Origin: Pedobacter namyangjuensis
GTDB taxonomy: Bacteria; Bacteroidota; Bacteroidia; Sphingobacteriales; Sphingobacteriaceae
Assembly (NCBI RefSeq): GCF_003313325.1
Contig: NZ_QMHQ01000001.1
Location: 1,240,001 to 1,304,000, forward strand
Direction: 5' to 3'
Length of the DNA stretch: 64,000 nucleotides
In this document: positions 47,392 to 56,247 of the stretch, one piece after another
Layout: every line of letters starts with the position of its first letter
Position numbering within the stretch: position 1 is the stretch's first letter
The notes under the pieces: generated by a model
Seen by the model: the letters and a program-made list of their open reading frames with translations, nothing else
Told to the model about the DNA's origin: nothing
Database searches by the model: none
Position numbers and translations under genes: made by a program

Positions 47392-50304
47392 TTAAAATCC
47401 AACATTAACACCAAATAAGAAACTTCTCGATTGCGGATAAGTTCCATAATCTACACCCATTGATGGGCCATTAGCAGAATTTACGTTAACTTCTGGATCT
47501 AGTCCCGAATATTTTGTAAACGTTAGCAAGTTGTAACCAGTGGCGAATAAAGTAACCTTACTCATTTTTAATTTTTCAAGCGCTGATGCGCCGAAACTAT
47601 ACGATAGTGTAGCTGTTTTTAAACGTAGGTAAGATGCGTTTTCTACAAAGCGACTAGAAGTTAACGAGTTTTCTGAACTTGCTCTTAACGCTTTAGGTAT
47701 GTTAGTGATCTGACCCGGAGTAGTCCATCTGTCTAAAACTGCCGCAGATTGGTTTTTAGAATCAAACATACCCTCTAAATCAATTCTAGAAGCATTGAAC
47801 AACTGATTTCCTTGTACCCCTTGGAAGAAAACATTTAGTCCCCAGTTGCCGTAAGTAAAGTTATTGGTAATGCCGTAAATAAATTTAGGTTGTGCCGAAC
47901 CAATGAAAGTTCTATCATCTGGATCTGCAGAACCTGTAACACCATTTCCGTTTAAATCTGCATATTGGGCGGCACCGTTTGTAGGATTAACACCAGTAAA
48001 CACATAGCCATAGAAACTTCCCAATGGTCTGCCAGCAACTACACGTACAGCATCATCACGTTCGTACAAAGACGCAAAGTTTAGAGATTGTGTGGTAGCG
48101 CCTAAATCAGTTACTTTATTTCTGTTGATTGAAAAGTTCAAATCAGTTGTCCATTGGAATTTTTCGCGGTCGAAGTTTTTAGTTGATAATACAAATTCTA
48201 AACCTTTGTTTTCCATCGAGCCTACGTTGTAAGCTTGGCTACCGAAGCCAGACGACGGAGGCAATTGAACGTTAATTAGCAAATCGTTGGTTTTCTTCAA
48301 ATATGCATCGGCAGTAAATGTAACCCTGTTATTAAACATCGTTAAATCTAAACCGATGTTTGTTTGCGTTGTTTTTTCCCATGATAAAGCATCGTTTGCA
48401 GGGTTTTGAAGATTGTATTCGCCTTGCGCATTTATACCATAAAGTTTCATGTAAGCGTAGTCTCCAATACCTTCATCATTACCAACTTTACCCCAGCTAC
48501 CGCGAATCTTTAAATCGTTAATCGTTTTGCTGTCTTTCATAAACTCCTCAGCAGAAATTCTCCAACCTGCAGAAACTGATGGGAAATAACCGAAACGGTT
48601 TTCCTTAGCAAATCTTGACGAACCATCGGCTCTAAAGTTCGAGCTGAACAAATATTTATTGTCGTAAGAGTAAGAAATACGAGCTAAATAGGATTGTTTG
48701 CTCCATTGTGCACGTTGTGGTATGGTTAACGCAACAGATGGTGCAATCGGGTTTCCAGAAGTATCAAAGAAACGAGTTCGCTCATTGTTGTTGTATTTCC
48801 AATCAGACGATTGTAAGGTGTAACCACCAGTTGCAGTAAATAAGTTTTTGCCGAAATTTTTAGTATAGTTTAAAATATTCTCATTTAACCAAACGTTTTC
48901 GTTTGTTCTGTTATCACGATAAACACCTCTTTCTTGGCGGCCATATGTAGTTAAGAAATTATCTGTAGCGTAACGATAAAAGTTCTTGTTCGAGTTTGTA
49001 CTGATAGTCGATTTGAAATATAAATCTTTGGTAAAGTTTACTTGAGCGCCAAACGCACCAATAAACCTAAAGTTTCTATTTCTGTTATCAGAACCGAAGG
49101 CTAGAGCTAATGGATTATCCCAACCACCAGCATTCGGAATGGTTGTATACTGTCCGTTTGGTTCAAAAATGCCAATAGTAGGAGGGGTAGTTAATGCACC
49201 TAAAATTACACCACCACGAGAAACACTGCTATTATCGCCAACGTCTATAGAATTGCTTGAGGTTAGTACCGCATTACCAGTTAATTTTAACCAAGAGGTA
49301 ATGTTTTGCGAGCCGTTGAAGTTAACGGTATAACGATCTAATTTTGCAGGAGATACTACACCTTTGTCTTGTTGGTAGCCACTCGAAAAATAATACTGAC
49401 CGCCTTTTACGCCACCCGACAAGGAAACTTGGTATTGATTCTGCGTTCCAGTACCAAAGGTTTCTTTTTGCCAATCTGTATTGCTATTGCCACCAAAACT
49501 AGTGTAACCCATTTCGGTCATCAAAGCTCTGTACTGATCGCTGTTTAACACATCTTGTTTCTGCCAAAAGTTAGAGAAACCCGTAAATGCGTTAAAAGCA
49601 ACTTGTAATTTACCTGCAGAACCTGTTTTAGTAGTGATTAATACTACACCGTTAGCACCACTAGAACCATAAATAGCCGCCGCAGAAGCATCCTTTAAAA
49701 TGGTCATCGACTCAATGTCGTTAGCGTTTATAAAGCTTGCATCTCTAGACGTTACTCCATCAATTACATATAAAGGACTATTTGAAGCCGTAATGGAAGT
49801 GTTACCTCTAATGCTGATAGAAATACCTGCACCCGGTTTACCAGATTGCGAGCTTACTTGTACACCCGCCGCACGACCTTGAATTGCTTGCAATGGATTG
49901 GTTATTGGTTGGTTTTCTAAATCTTTGGCAGAAACCGAAACAACCGAAGTTGTTAAATCTTTTTTGGTAGTTGTACCATAACCAATAACAACAACCTCGT
50001 TAAGCTGGTTGTTATCTTCAGAAAGCGTCGTGTTAATGGTAGTTCTATTGTTTACATTTTCTTCTATAGTTTTAAAACCAACAAATGAAAATGTTAAAAC
50101 CGCATTTGGAAGCGCTTTAAGTTTGTATGTTCCGTTTGTTTCTGTTGATGCACCGAACTGCGTGCCTTTTACTTTTACTGATACACCAGGAATCGGCAGA
50201 CCTTGCTGATCTTTAACCTGGCCAGTTATTGTAATTTCTTGAGCTAGGGCGAAACCTACACTACAAAAAAGAAGTACAATAAACAGCGTAAATTTTTTTG
50301 TCAT
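47392..50304 (-). CDS. SusC/RagA-family TonB-dependent transporter of the glucan locus
   Basis: A 970-residue outer-membrane receptor with signal peptide (ending FALAQ). A carboxypeptidase-like domain (about 22-100: ITGQVKDQQGLPIPGVSV) comes first. The plug follows, with VVVIGYGTTTKKDLTTSV, IRGNTSITASNSPLYVIDG and ILKDASAAAIYGSSGANGVVLITTK, then a barrel. No STN domain is present, so regulation does not go through an anti-sigma factor. Two GATACGCTT boxes lie upstream, and a sensor-regulator gene follows the same strand further upstream. Confidence 0.96.
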   Translation of the reverse strand: MTKKFTLFIVLLFCSVGFALAQEITITGQVKDQQGLPIPGVSVKVKGTQFGASTETNGTYKLKALPNAVLTFSFVGFKTIEENVNNRTTINTTLSEDNNQLNEVVVIGYGTTTKKDLTTSVVSVSAKDLENQPITNPLQAIQGRAAGVQVSSQSGKPGAGISISIRGNTSITASNSPLYVIDGVTSRDASFINANDIESMTILKDASAAAIYGSSGANGVVLITTKTGSAGKLQVAFNAFTGFSNFWQKQDVLNSDQYRALMTEMGYTSFGGNSNTDWQKETFGTGTQNQYQVSLSGGVKGGQYYFSSGYQQDKGVVSPAKLDRYTVNFNGSQNITSWLKLTGNAVLTSSNSIDVGDNSSVSRGGVILGALTTPPTIGIFEPNGQYTTIPNAGGWDNPLALAFGSDNRNRNFRFIGAFGAQVNFTKDLYFKSTISTNSNKNFYRYATDNFLTTYGRQERGVYRDNRTNENVWLNENILNYTKNFGKNLFTATGGYTLQSSDWKYNNNERTRFFDTSGNPIAPSVALTIPQRAQWSKQSYLARISYSYDNKYLFSSNFRADGSSRFAKENRFGYFPSVSAGWRISAEEFMKDSKTINDLKIRGSWGKVGNDEGIGDYAYMKLYGINAQGEYNLQNPANDALSWEKTTQTNIGLDLTMFNNRVTFTADAYLKKTNDLLINVQLPPSSGFGSQAYNVGSMENKGLEFVLSTKNFDREKFQWTTDLNFSINRNKVTDLGATTQSLNFASLYERDDAVRVVAGRPLGSFYGYVFTGVNPTNGAAQYADLNGNGVTGSADPDDRTFIGSAQPKFIYGITNNFTYGNWGLNVFFQGVQGNQLFNASRIDLEGMFDSKNQSAAVLDRWTTPGQITNIPKALRASSENSLTSSRFVENASYLRLKTATLSYSFGASALEKLKMSKVTLFATGYNLLTFTKYSGLDPEVNVNSANGPSMGVDYGTYPQSRSFLFGVNVGF

Positions 50305-50432
50305 AATCTTTTGGTTAGTTACAATTTATAATTAGTTGGAGTAAAGTTAAGTGCATTTGAGGGTTAAATGCAAGGACTTAAGGATGAAAATTTAGTGTAA
50401 CTTGTTGATAATTAGTTTATTGTGATTAATTC

Positions 50433-50441
50433 GATACGCTT
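50433..50441 (-). promoter_or_regulatory. GATACGCTT box C, upstream of susC (proximal)
   Basis: The same 9-mer as boxes A and B, about 129 bp upstream of the susC start. It is followed by CGGTACCC, and box D has AAATACCC at the same place, so C and D share GATACGCTTnnnTACCC. Confidence 0.6.
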
Positions 50442-50524
50442 CGGTACCCTAACTTACTTGTTAGCTTTAACGCTGATTTACAGTAGTTAAACACCAACTT
50501 AAAGTTGCGGACATTACTTAACAT

Positions 50525-50533
50525 GATACGCTT
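50525..50533 (-). promoter_or_regulatory. GATACGCTT box D, upstream of susC (distal)
   Basis: Fourth copy of the 9-mer, 92 bp from box C and about 221 bp upstream of susC. A short palindrome CAACTTAAAGTTG lies between C and D at 50495-50507. The box is 69 bp past the stop codon of the sensor-regulator gene. Confidence 0.6.
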
Positions 50534-50601
50534 AAATACCCTTGATTTTTTTTGTAAGATAGAATCTTAAATAACAAAAAAATGACAGACTTGACTGGGC
50601 T

Positions 50602-52503
50602 TTAATCTAAAACCAAAAGACTCCAACCGTTTTTATTCGCTTTTTTGAGGGATGATTTACGCTCCTCCATAATGGTTTTTATACGGCTACCGTAAGTCCA
50701 GCAGGTACTTTGCCTAATGTTTAGCACTTCAGAGAGTTTATGAGAAGAGATCTTTCCTTTGGTAGAGTAGATCAGGAAGATCATGTAAAATGCTTTGTTT
50801 ATCGGAATGCGGGTGTTATGGAAAACGGTGTAACTCGTTACCGATTCTTCGTAGGCGCATTTGCTACAACGCCTACTGTGCGCAACATGACCTGGATAAA
50901 AATGTGTGTTTTTGCACTTTTTGCATACGTAGCCATTTTTCCATTTCAGCTCTGCTAAAAACTCGTTACAACTTTCCTTATCAGGGTAGATTTTACTGAA
51001 CTCTTCAAAGTCAACATCCGCACTCATTACCCGGTCTCTGGTAACTTTCTCTACGTTAATTTGTAACTCATGATTGTCTTGTTCTAACAAAACATTCATT
51101 CGTGAAATCTCTTCGGCTTGTTGCAACAAGCGTTCGTTAACTTTTAGAAGTTCCTCATTTTTAGCCTCGATAATTATCGATTTATGGAAAACCTCTTTTG
51201 TCCGCTCATTAACTTGTCGTTCTAGTTCTTTGTTCAGGTTGTCTTTAAGTTTGCCGTTAACGGCCATTTGCTGTATAATCTGGCGTTGTGCTTTTTCCTT
51301 TTTTCTTTTAAGGATGCTCACTTTATCTCCTATGGCAAACGAGAGAAATACCATTTCGAGTACAAAACAGAAGCTAAGACTATAGTAAGAAATTACACCA
51401 AAGTTTAGCCAGCTAATACCTAGCATAATTAATAGCTTTAAAACAAAACCAAAAAACAGGAAACTGTAGCCAAGAACAAAGAAACGAGCCGGCTGATAAC
51501 CTTTTCTGAAAATATAAATACCCGTAAAGAACGCTACCGAAAGCGGTATGAATTCTAAAAATTTATAATTGAAAAGATTTTGATCAAAAACTAAACAATA
51601 AACAAAAAATAAAGATCTAACAGCGATGAGACCGATGATTAATCGGTTAAGTTTAGGTGCTTTTGCTTTTACAAACAATAGTTCTCTGGTAAAAAGCAAG
51701 GCGAAAATGCTTGTTGCGTACAGAAAGAATGCGTAGGCAATCTGATTCCAGCCGGGTGCATTGGGCCAAAGGTATTGGTAGGCAATGCCATCGTTGCTCA
51801 TCTCAAAAAGACCAACACTTATATTGTACAATACATAAAAAAGATATTGTTTTTGGCGCATGGCGATGAACATGATGAGGTTGTAAAAGCTAAAAACCAA
51901 AATCATTCCGTAAAAAATACCGAAATAGAAGTATTCGTCTAACGCATAGGAGATAAACCAGTTAACCGATCTTAAAACGATAATTACGTCGGAAATTTGA
52001 GAAGAGCGGATTTTAAAATAATAAACTTGGGTTTGATCATGATCATTCGCTAGGTAAACCTCAAAATTTTTATGGCTTAACGTTCTGTCGGCAAAGTTTA
52101 GTTTATCGCCTAGCTCTTTTACGATATAGCTTCCATCACCCTGTGGCAAGTAAACCGTTATATGATCTATAGTTTGGTCAAAAAATTCTAGTAGAAACCT
52201 GTTATCGGCTTTGCTATTATGTTTTATTTTGATTTTTGCCCAGTAGCTTGTATTTAGGGAAGTAGTTTGAGGCGTGCTTCTTTCGCTAGGTTCAAATTTA
52301 CTACTAAATGCTTCGCTTTTAATTTGCTCAAATGTGAAACTGTTTTTTTCGTCTTTTAAAACTTCTACTTCTGCAAAATTAAAGATGTGTTGTTTAACGT
52401 TATCATTAATCTGTACAGGTTTTTGCGCCCATAAATTACCGCAAAAAAGCCAAAATATAAAAAAAGGAAGTGCTTTAACTGCACTAGAAATTAACCTAAC
52501 CAT
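50602..52503 (-). CDS. 7TMR-DISM membrane sensor fused to an IS1595-type transposase DNA-binding end
   Basis: A 633-residue protein. A signal peptide (1-26) is followed by an extracytoplasmic 7TMR-DISMED2-like beta domain (about 30-185), which probably binds a carbohydrate. Seven membrane helices lie at about 190-395 (7TMR-DISM), then a coiled coil (about 398-490). The C-terminus (about 500-620) matches the front end of IS1595-type transposases: FEEFSKIYPDKESCNEFLAE, zinc cysteines C527/C530 and C546/C549, then SVTSYTVFHNTRIPINKAFY and the helix-turn-helix HKLSEVLNIRQSTCWTYGSRIK. No DDE domain follows. It lies upstream of the SusC/SusD/GH3/GH30 locus on the same strand. I infer a one-component regulator of that locus. 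A non-regulatory role is possible. Confidence 0.85.
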   Translation of the reverse strand: MVRLISSAVKALPFFIFWLFCGNLWAQKPVQINDNVKQHIFNFAEVEVLKDEKNSFTFEQIKSEAFSSKFEPSERSTPQTTSLNTSYWAKIKIKHNSKADNRFLLEFFDQTIDHITVYLPQGDGSYIVKELGDKLNFADRTLSHKNFEVYLANDHDQTQVYYFKIRSSQISDVIIVLRSVNWFISYALDEYFYFGIFYGMILVFSFYNLIMFIAMRQKQYLFYVLYNISVGLFEMSNDGIAYQYLWPNAPGWNQIAYAFFLYATSIFALLFTRELLFVKAKAPKLNRLIIGLIAVRSLFFVYCLVFDQNLFNYKFLEFIPLSVAFFTGIYIFRKGYQPARFFVLGYSFLFFGFVLKLLIMLGISWLNFGVISYYSLSFCFVLEMVFLSFAIGDKVSILKRKKEKAQRQIIQQMAVNGKLKDNLNKELERQVNERTKEVFHKSIIIEAKNEELLKVNERLLQQAEEISRMNVLLEQDNHELQINVEKVTRDRVMSADVDFEEFSKIYPDKESCNEFLAELKWKNGYVCKKCKNTHFYPGHVAHSRRCSKCAYEESVTSYTVFHNTRIPINKAFYMIFLIYSTKGKISSHKLSEVLNIRQSTCWTYGSRIKTIMEERKSSLKKANKNGWSLLVLD

Positions 52504-52595
52504 AACCGAGATGAACTACAAATGTAATAGAAACTGACTAGGAACTGCTCTTTTACAATGGAAAGTGATATTCGCGTTACTTAGGTGGCAATGGG

Positions 52596-53333
52596 CTAAA
52601 TATCGTTTACATTAACCAATGCGCCATTTTCTATGTTGGTTGAGTGATCAACTTCGAAGATTTTTTTGCCAACTGTTGATGGGTTTGCTAATGAATTTGA
52701 AGCTTTTAATTCTAAGAAACGGTCTAATGATGCGAAATTTTCTTTCTCGGTAGCACGAATTTTTGTTTGCATTTCGGTGTCGACAACACCCGGGTATACT
52801 GCTATGATTTTAGCGGGGTTAGTTTTGGTTTCCTGTTCTGCTGCTACGGTTTTTGTCATCATATCTATAGCAGCCTTGGTAGCACTATATACGCTCCAGC
52901 CTGGGTAAGTTTTGTAGGCGGCTCCAGACGAAATATTTATGATGCTTTTTTTGCAAACCCAAGATTTGGTAAGCGAAAGAAATAGGGAAGAAAGTACAAG
53001 CGGAGCAATGGTATTTAAATTTACGGTTTTAGCAATATCTTGAGGCTGAATATTTTCTAAAGTCGAAATCTTGCCCAAAGTGCCGGCATTGTTAATCAAA
53101 GTTATTTTTTCTATTGTAGTTTCATCAAGTTGTTTTATTAGATCGATTAAACATTTTTCTAGTTTATCAACCTCATTAAGATCTATAGCGATTTGGGTTA
53201 TCTGCTTATAGCTGGGATCGTTATTTTTTGTTCTAGCTAAAGATAAAATTTCAAAACCATTTGTCTGGTAAGCTTCAACAATTCCTTTGCCTATTCCTTT
53301 GTTTCCGCCAGTAATAATTAATACGTTTTTCAT
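52596..53333 (-). CDS. SDR-family short-chain dehydrogenase
   Basis: A 245-residue NAD(P)-dependent oxidoreductase. TGGNKGIGKGI is the dinucleotide loop, LINNAG is present, and the catalytic Ser is in INISSGAAYK. The Tyr/Lys are in YSATKAAID. PGVVDTEMQTKIR with a loop typical of YueD/sepiapterin-reductase-like SDRs suggests reduction of a small carbonyl compound. Substrate unknown. Confidence 0.9.
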   Translation of the reverse strand: MKNVLIITGGNKGIGKGIVEAYQTNGFEILSLARTKNNDPSYKQITQIAIDLNEVDKLEKCLIDLIKQLDETTIEKITLINNAGTLGKISTLENIQPQDIAKTVNLNTIAPLVLSSLFLSLTKSWVCKKSIINISSGAAYKTYPGWSVYSATKAAIDMMTKTVAAEQETKTNPAKIIAVYPGVVDTEMQTKIRATEKENFASLDRFLELKASNSLANPSTVGKKIFEVDHSTNIENGALVNVNDI

Positions 53334-53371
53334 TTTATGAAGATAACCTTTTCAAATTTTAATGCTTGATG

Positions 53372-53407
53372 TAAAATGATAGGCCGAAAACATCGCTTCG
53401 GCCTATC
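53372..53407 (-). terminator. terminator after the DUF1398 gene
   Basis: GATAGGCCGAA (53378-53388) pairs perfectly with TTCGGCCTATC (53397-53407). The minus strand then reads ATTTTA. It isolates the SDR gene from the genes upstream. Confidence 0.85.
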
Positions 53408-53413
53408 GGTAAA

Positions 53414-53803
53414 TTAATGCGGTATTTGTTCTTCTAGAATTTCATCGCCGGCAACGTTAAAATAGGTACAAGTAAATTTATCAAGACAAACTGCCCATTT
53501 TGCAACACCGTTTTTTGCGCAATCGGCAATAAAAGTCATGTAGTCGGTTTTTCCTTGTTGGTGTGCCTTCAAGTCTGCTTTGAAACCGGCTGCATTATAA
53601 TCACTTGCAATTTCTATGGTGTTATATTTTGGCGGGGCCGATGTTTTGTAATTGTTTTCGCCATGATAGTCGGTACGGCCATCGCACATAAAAACTTCGT
53701 AAAAAGTAACACCTAAAGTTTTAATCTCTTTGATGTAGCTCGGGAATTCGGCTCCAGATTTCACTTTGCTGTGAGCCGTTTTGATTTCTTCAACGGTAAA
53801 CAT
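53414..53803 (-). CDS. DUF1398 family protein (YbcV-like)
   Basis: A 129-residue cytoplasmic protein. EIKTAHSKVKSGAEFPSYIKEIKTLGV and FYEVFMCDGRTDYHG near the middle, with the end GVAKWAVCLDKFTCTYFN, fit DUF1398/YbcV. The role of the family is unknown. It stands alone, with its own terminator. Confidence 0.85.
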   Translation of the reverse strand: MFTVEEIKTAHSKVKSGAEFPSYIKEIKTLGVTFYEVFMCDGRTDYHGENNYKTSAPPKYNTIEIASDYNAAGFKADLKAHQQGKTDYMTFIADCAKNGVAKWAVCLDKFTCTYFNVAGDEILEEQIPH

Positions 53804-53856
53804 TTTATTAATTATTTATTGTTAGTAATGGTAAGTTTTAGCTTACCGGATAGATG

Positions 53857-54507
53857 TTATATATTTTGTAATTCTTGTTGTATAATTTTATTCAAAACAT
53901 CAGCTTTATTTAAAGTCATTAAATGACCACCATTTTCTATTATGGAATTTGGTTTTACAAAAGCTAAAGGAAGAATTTTGTCGCTATCGCCATGTATTTG
54001 AAAAATATTATCTGCAGGGATTTTATTTTTCCAAGTAGCCACTTTGTCTAACGCCCATTTTAAAAATAGGGGGCCTGTGTCCCTAAGTATTTGTTTTAAT
54101 AATTTTTTTTCCACTTTGTTTCCTGTTCCAAAAAACCAATTTGTAATAAAATTTGAACTTTTTAATAAATTGGTCGGTAGAAATTTATGTAGACCTAGCA
54201 TGCCAAAAAACCTAAAATAGAAAGGAATTTCAAATTTGGTTTTAGCTGAGGCAATTAAAATTATTTTTTCGGTTTTAATCTGCTTTGCAACTTCTGAAGC
54301 CATGATTCCCCCAAATGATAGGCCGATAATTAAGGGATTTTCAGTTGTTATTTGGGCTAGAATTCTAAAAGTATATTGTTCAATAGTTTCGTTTATTACT
54401 GGAACAATCCATTTTATATGTATTACCGAAAAAGCAGAAAAATCAAGTCTTTTAAAAACTCTTTCATCTGCACCTAATCCACTAAATATGTAAAGCGTTT
54501 TTTTCAA
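53857..54507 (-). CDS. alpha/beta hydrolase
   Basis: A 216-residue compact hydrolase. FSGLGADERVF is the oxyanion loop, the nucleophile Ser is in IGLSFGG, and the catalytic His is probably in ENGGHLMTLN near the C-terminus, with Asp in IHGDSDKILP. The helical cap is small. It starts 5 bp after the bestrophin gene, so they share an operon. Substrate unknown. Confidence 0.85.
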   Translation of the reverse strand: MKKTLYIFSGLGADERVFKRLDFSAFSVIHIKWIVPVINETIEQYTFRILAQITTENPLIIGLSFGGIMASEVAKQIKTEKIILIASAKTKFEIPFYFRFFGMLGLHKFLPTNLLKSSNFITNWFFGTGNKVEKKLLKQILRDTGPLFLKWALDKVATWKNKIPADNIFQIHGDSDKILPLAFVKPNSIIENGGHLMTLNKADVLNKIIQQELQNI

Positions 54508-54512
54508 ATTGG

Positions 54513-55520
54513 CTACAATATAATGTTGTTTTTAGGCAATAGGGCAGGAGGCAAATCGGTTTCACCCAACATTTCTCGCAAATCTATTTCTATTGTTCTG
54601 CTCATTTGAGAGATAGGAACATCGTTTGCACTACCTTCGAAAGGGTTTTCTGTACTTTCGCCTACTTGTTCTAGCGAGGTAAATACCCAAGAAATTAACA
54701 CACTAAAAGGAATAACAAGCCAAATCATCTGGCCAGCAAAAATGCCGGTAATGCCATCATTCAGTTTATCAAATTCTTTCAACATCCCGAAAGGTAACAG
54801 CAAGCAAAATAATTTTATAAAAAATGCATTGATAGATGCAAACTGCCTCGGGTAAGGAAAGTTTTTAATTCTCTCGCTTTTTCCTTGCTGATCGTAAAAA
54901 TCTTTTAGCATCCTTTGTATTTCTACAAACTGATAACTGTCTATTTCTTTTCTGTCGAATACTTCTTTAGCTGTCTTACTTTGTAAACTTAGTAATTGGG
55001 CAGCTTTATTTTTTGTGCTTAAAATATAAGTTAGTTCGGTTGGCGATAAGTATTTTGCAAGCTCTGTTTCTAACGGTGTCTCCTTTTCGGGGATGGAATA
55101 ATAAGCTTGATATTGGGCGTTGTAAGATTTGTTTACGGTTTCCCACGTTCTGCTGTCTCTCATCGCGTAGCGTAATGCCGTTAGCCAAGCAAAATGCCGA
55201 TAGATTAACTCTTTTGCTTTTTCCTTGTCGTTTATAAAATCTCGAGTTGTAGCTCCCCAGGCTCTACTGCTATTTAAAATGGCTCCCCAAATTTGTCTCG
55301 CTTCCCAAGTTCTGTTGTATGTTTGGGTGTTTTTAAAACCTACGATAAAAGCGGTAGCAGTGCCTAACAATGCTACAACAGACCACGGAATTGCGATAAA
55401 TTTAAAACCAAAAACCTGATATAATATTGGCGGAATTAAACCAATAACAAAGGTTGCATAAATATTCCTTTTTGTCCAGATAAGAAATTCTGATAGTTTG
55501 TAAGATTTGCCAGCGTGCAT
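54513..55520 (-). CDS. bestrophin-family chloride/anion channel
   Basis: A 335-residue membrane protein of the bestrophin (UPF0187) family. Two N-terminal helices (about 18-60) lead into FIVGFKNTQTYNRTWEARQIWGAI, the most conserved family motif, and two further helices lie at about 230-285. The C-terminal SMLEQVGE-like region and the ENPFEGSANDVPI segment match the calcium-clasp region of eukaryotic bestrophins. It forms pentameric anion channels. Confidence 0.93.
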   Translation of the reverse strand: MHAGKSYKLSEFLIWTKRNIYATFVIGLIPPILYQVFGFKFIAIPWSVVALLGTATAFIVGFKNTQTYNRTWEARQIWGAILNSSRAWGATTRDFINDKEKAKELIYRHFAWLTALRYAMRDSRTWETVNKSYNAQYQAYYSIPEKETPLETELAKYLSPTELTYILSTKNKAAQLLSLQSKTAKEVFDRKEIDSYQFVEIQRMLKDFYDQQGKSERIKNFPYPRQFASINAFFIKLFCLLLPFGMLKEFDKLNDGITGIFAGQMIWLVIPFSVLISWVFTSLEQVGESTENPFEGSANDVPISQMSRTIEIDLREMLGETDLPPALLPKNNIIL

Positions 55521-55575
55521 GTATTTATTTTACGTTTGTTTACATTGATTTTTAAGGGATGATTTGTTTTTGATA

Positions 55576-56145
55576 CTAAACCCTTAATAACCCTCTAAAC
55601 GCTCTGGCTGCGTAATAACTTTGTGCGCCATTGTGATAAATAAAAACGTTGTTATAGCGTTTGTCGCCAAAAATTGCACCGCCTAATGCTCTAATGTTTT
55701 GCGGGGTTTTTAGCCAGCTAGAAGTTTTTAAATCAAAATCTCCTAAGCTTTGTAGTTTACGGTAATCTTCTTCGGTTAAAATTTCAATTCCCATTTCTGT
55801 AGCCATATCAACAGCATTGTTTTCAGGAATATGTTCTTTTCTAGAATATTGCCCTTCATGGTCGTAAGCTGTACTTCTTCTCCCTTTCGGACTCTCGGCT
55901 GCACAATCAACAAAAATATATTCGCCAGTTTCTTCGTCAAAATCAATAACATCTGGTTCGCCACCAGTAAGCTCCATTTCGTTTAACGACCAAAGTTTAG
56001 TTTTGCTTTTGTTCAATTTTTCAATTACAGCGTTAAACTGTATTCCTTTGTGGCGATGTTCATTTTTCTCGAAACGCGTTTTTAATACTGTAATCAGCTC
56101 ATCACTTTGTGCGGATGACAATTCTTTGTTATTAACTGTTGACAT
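55576..56145 (-). CDS. DUF4256 family protein
   Basis: A 189-residue cytoplasmic protein. LKTRFEKNEHRHKGIQF, MELTGGEPDVIDFDEETGEYIFVDCAAESPKGRRS and YHNGAQSYYAARAFRGLLRV match DUF4256, a widely spread family of unknown role. No operon partner is obvious. Confidence 0.9.
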   Translation of the reverse strand: MSTVNNKELSSAQSDELITVLKTRFEKNEHRHKGIQFNAVIEKLNKSKTKLWSLNEMELTGGEPDVIDFDEETGEYIFVDCAAESPKGRRSTAYDHEGQYSRKEHIPENNAVDMATEMGIEILTEEDYRKLQSLGDFDLKTSSWLKTPQNIRALGGAIFGDKRYNNVFIYHNGAQSYYAARAFRGLLRV

Positions 56146-56247
56146 GATTTGCGCTATTTATTTTCAAATTGCTAAATTTTAGAACGACAAAATTGAGAAA
56201 ATAAATGTAATTATTTTCTAGAGATCGATGTAGCAAACTAAAAAAAG

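Noticed and set aside
50602..50999. Possible insertion sequence of the IS1595 family
   Set aside because: Only the zinc-ribbon and helix-turn-helix part is present, in frame with the membrane sensor. No DDE domain and no terminal inverted repeats were found around it.
50740..51385. Plus-strand open frames opposite the sensor-regulator gene
   Set aside because: They are antisense shadows of the coding sequence with no domain and no start context.
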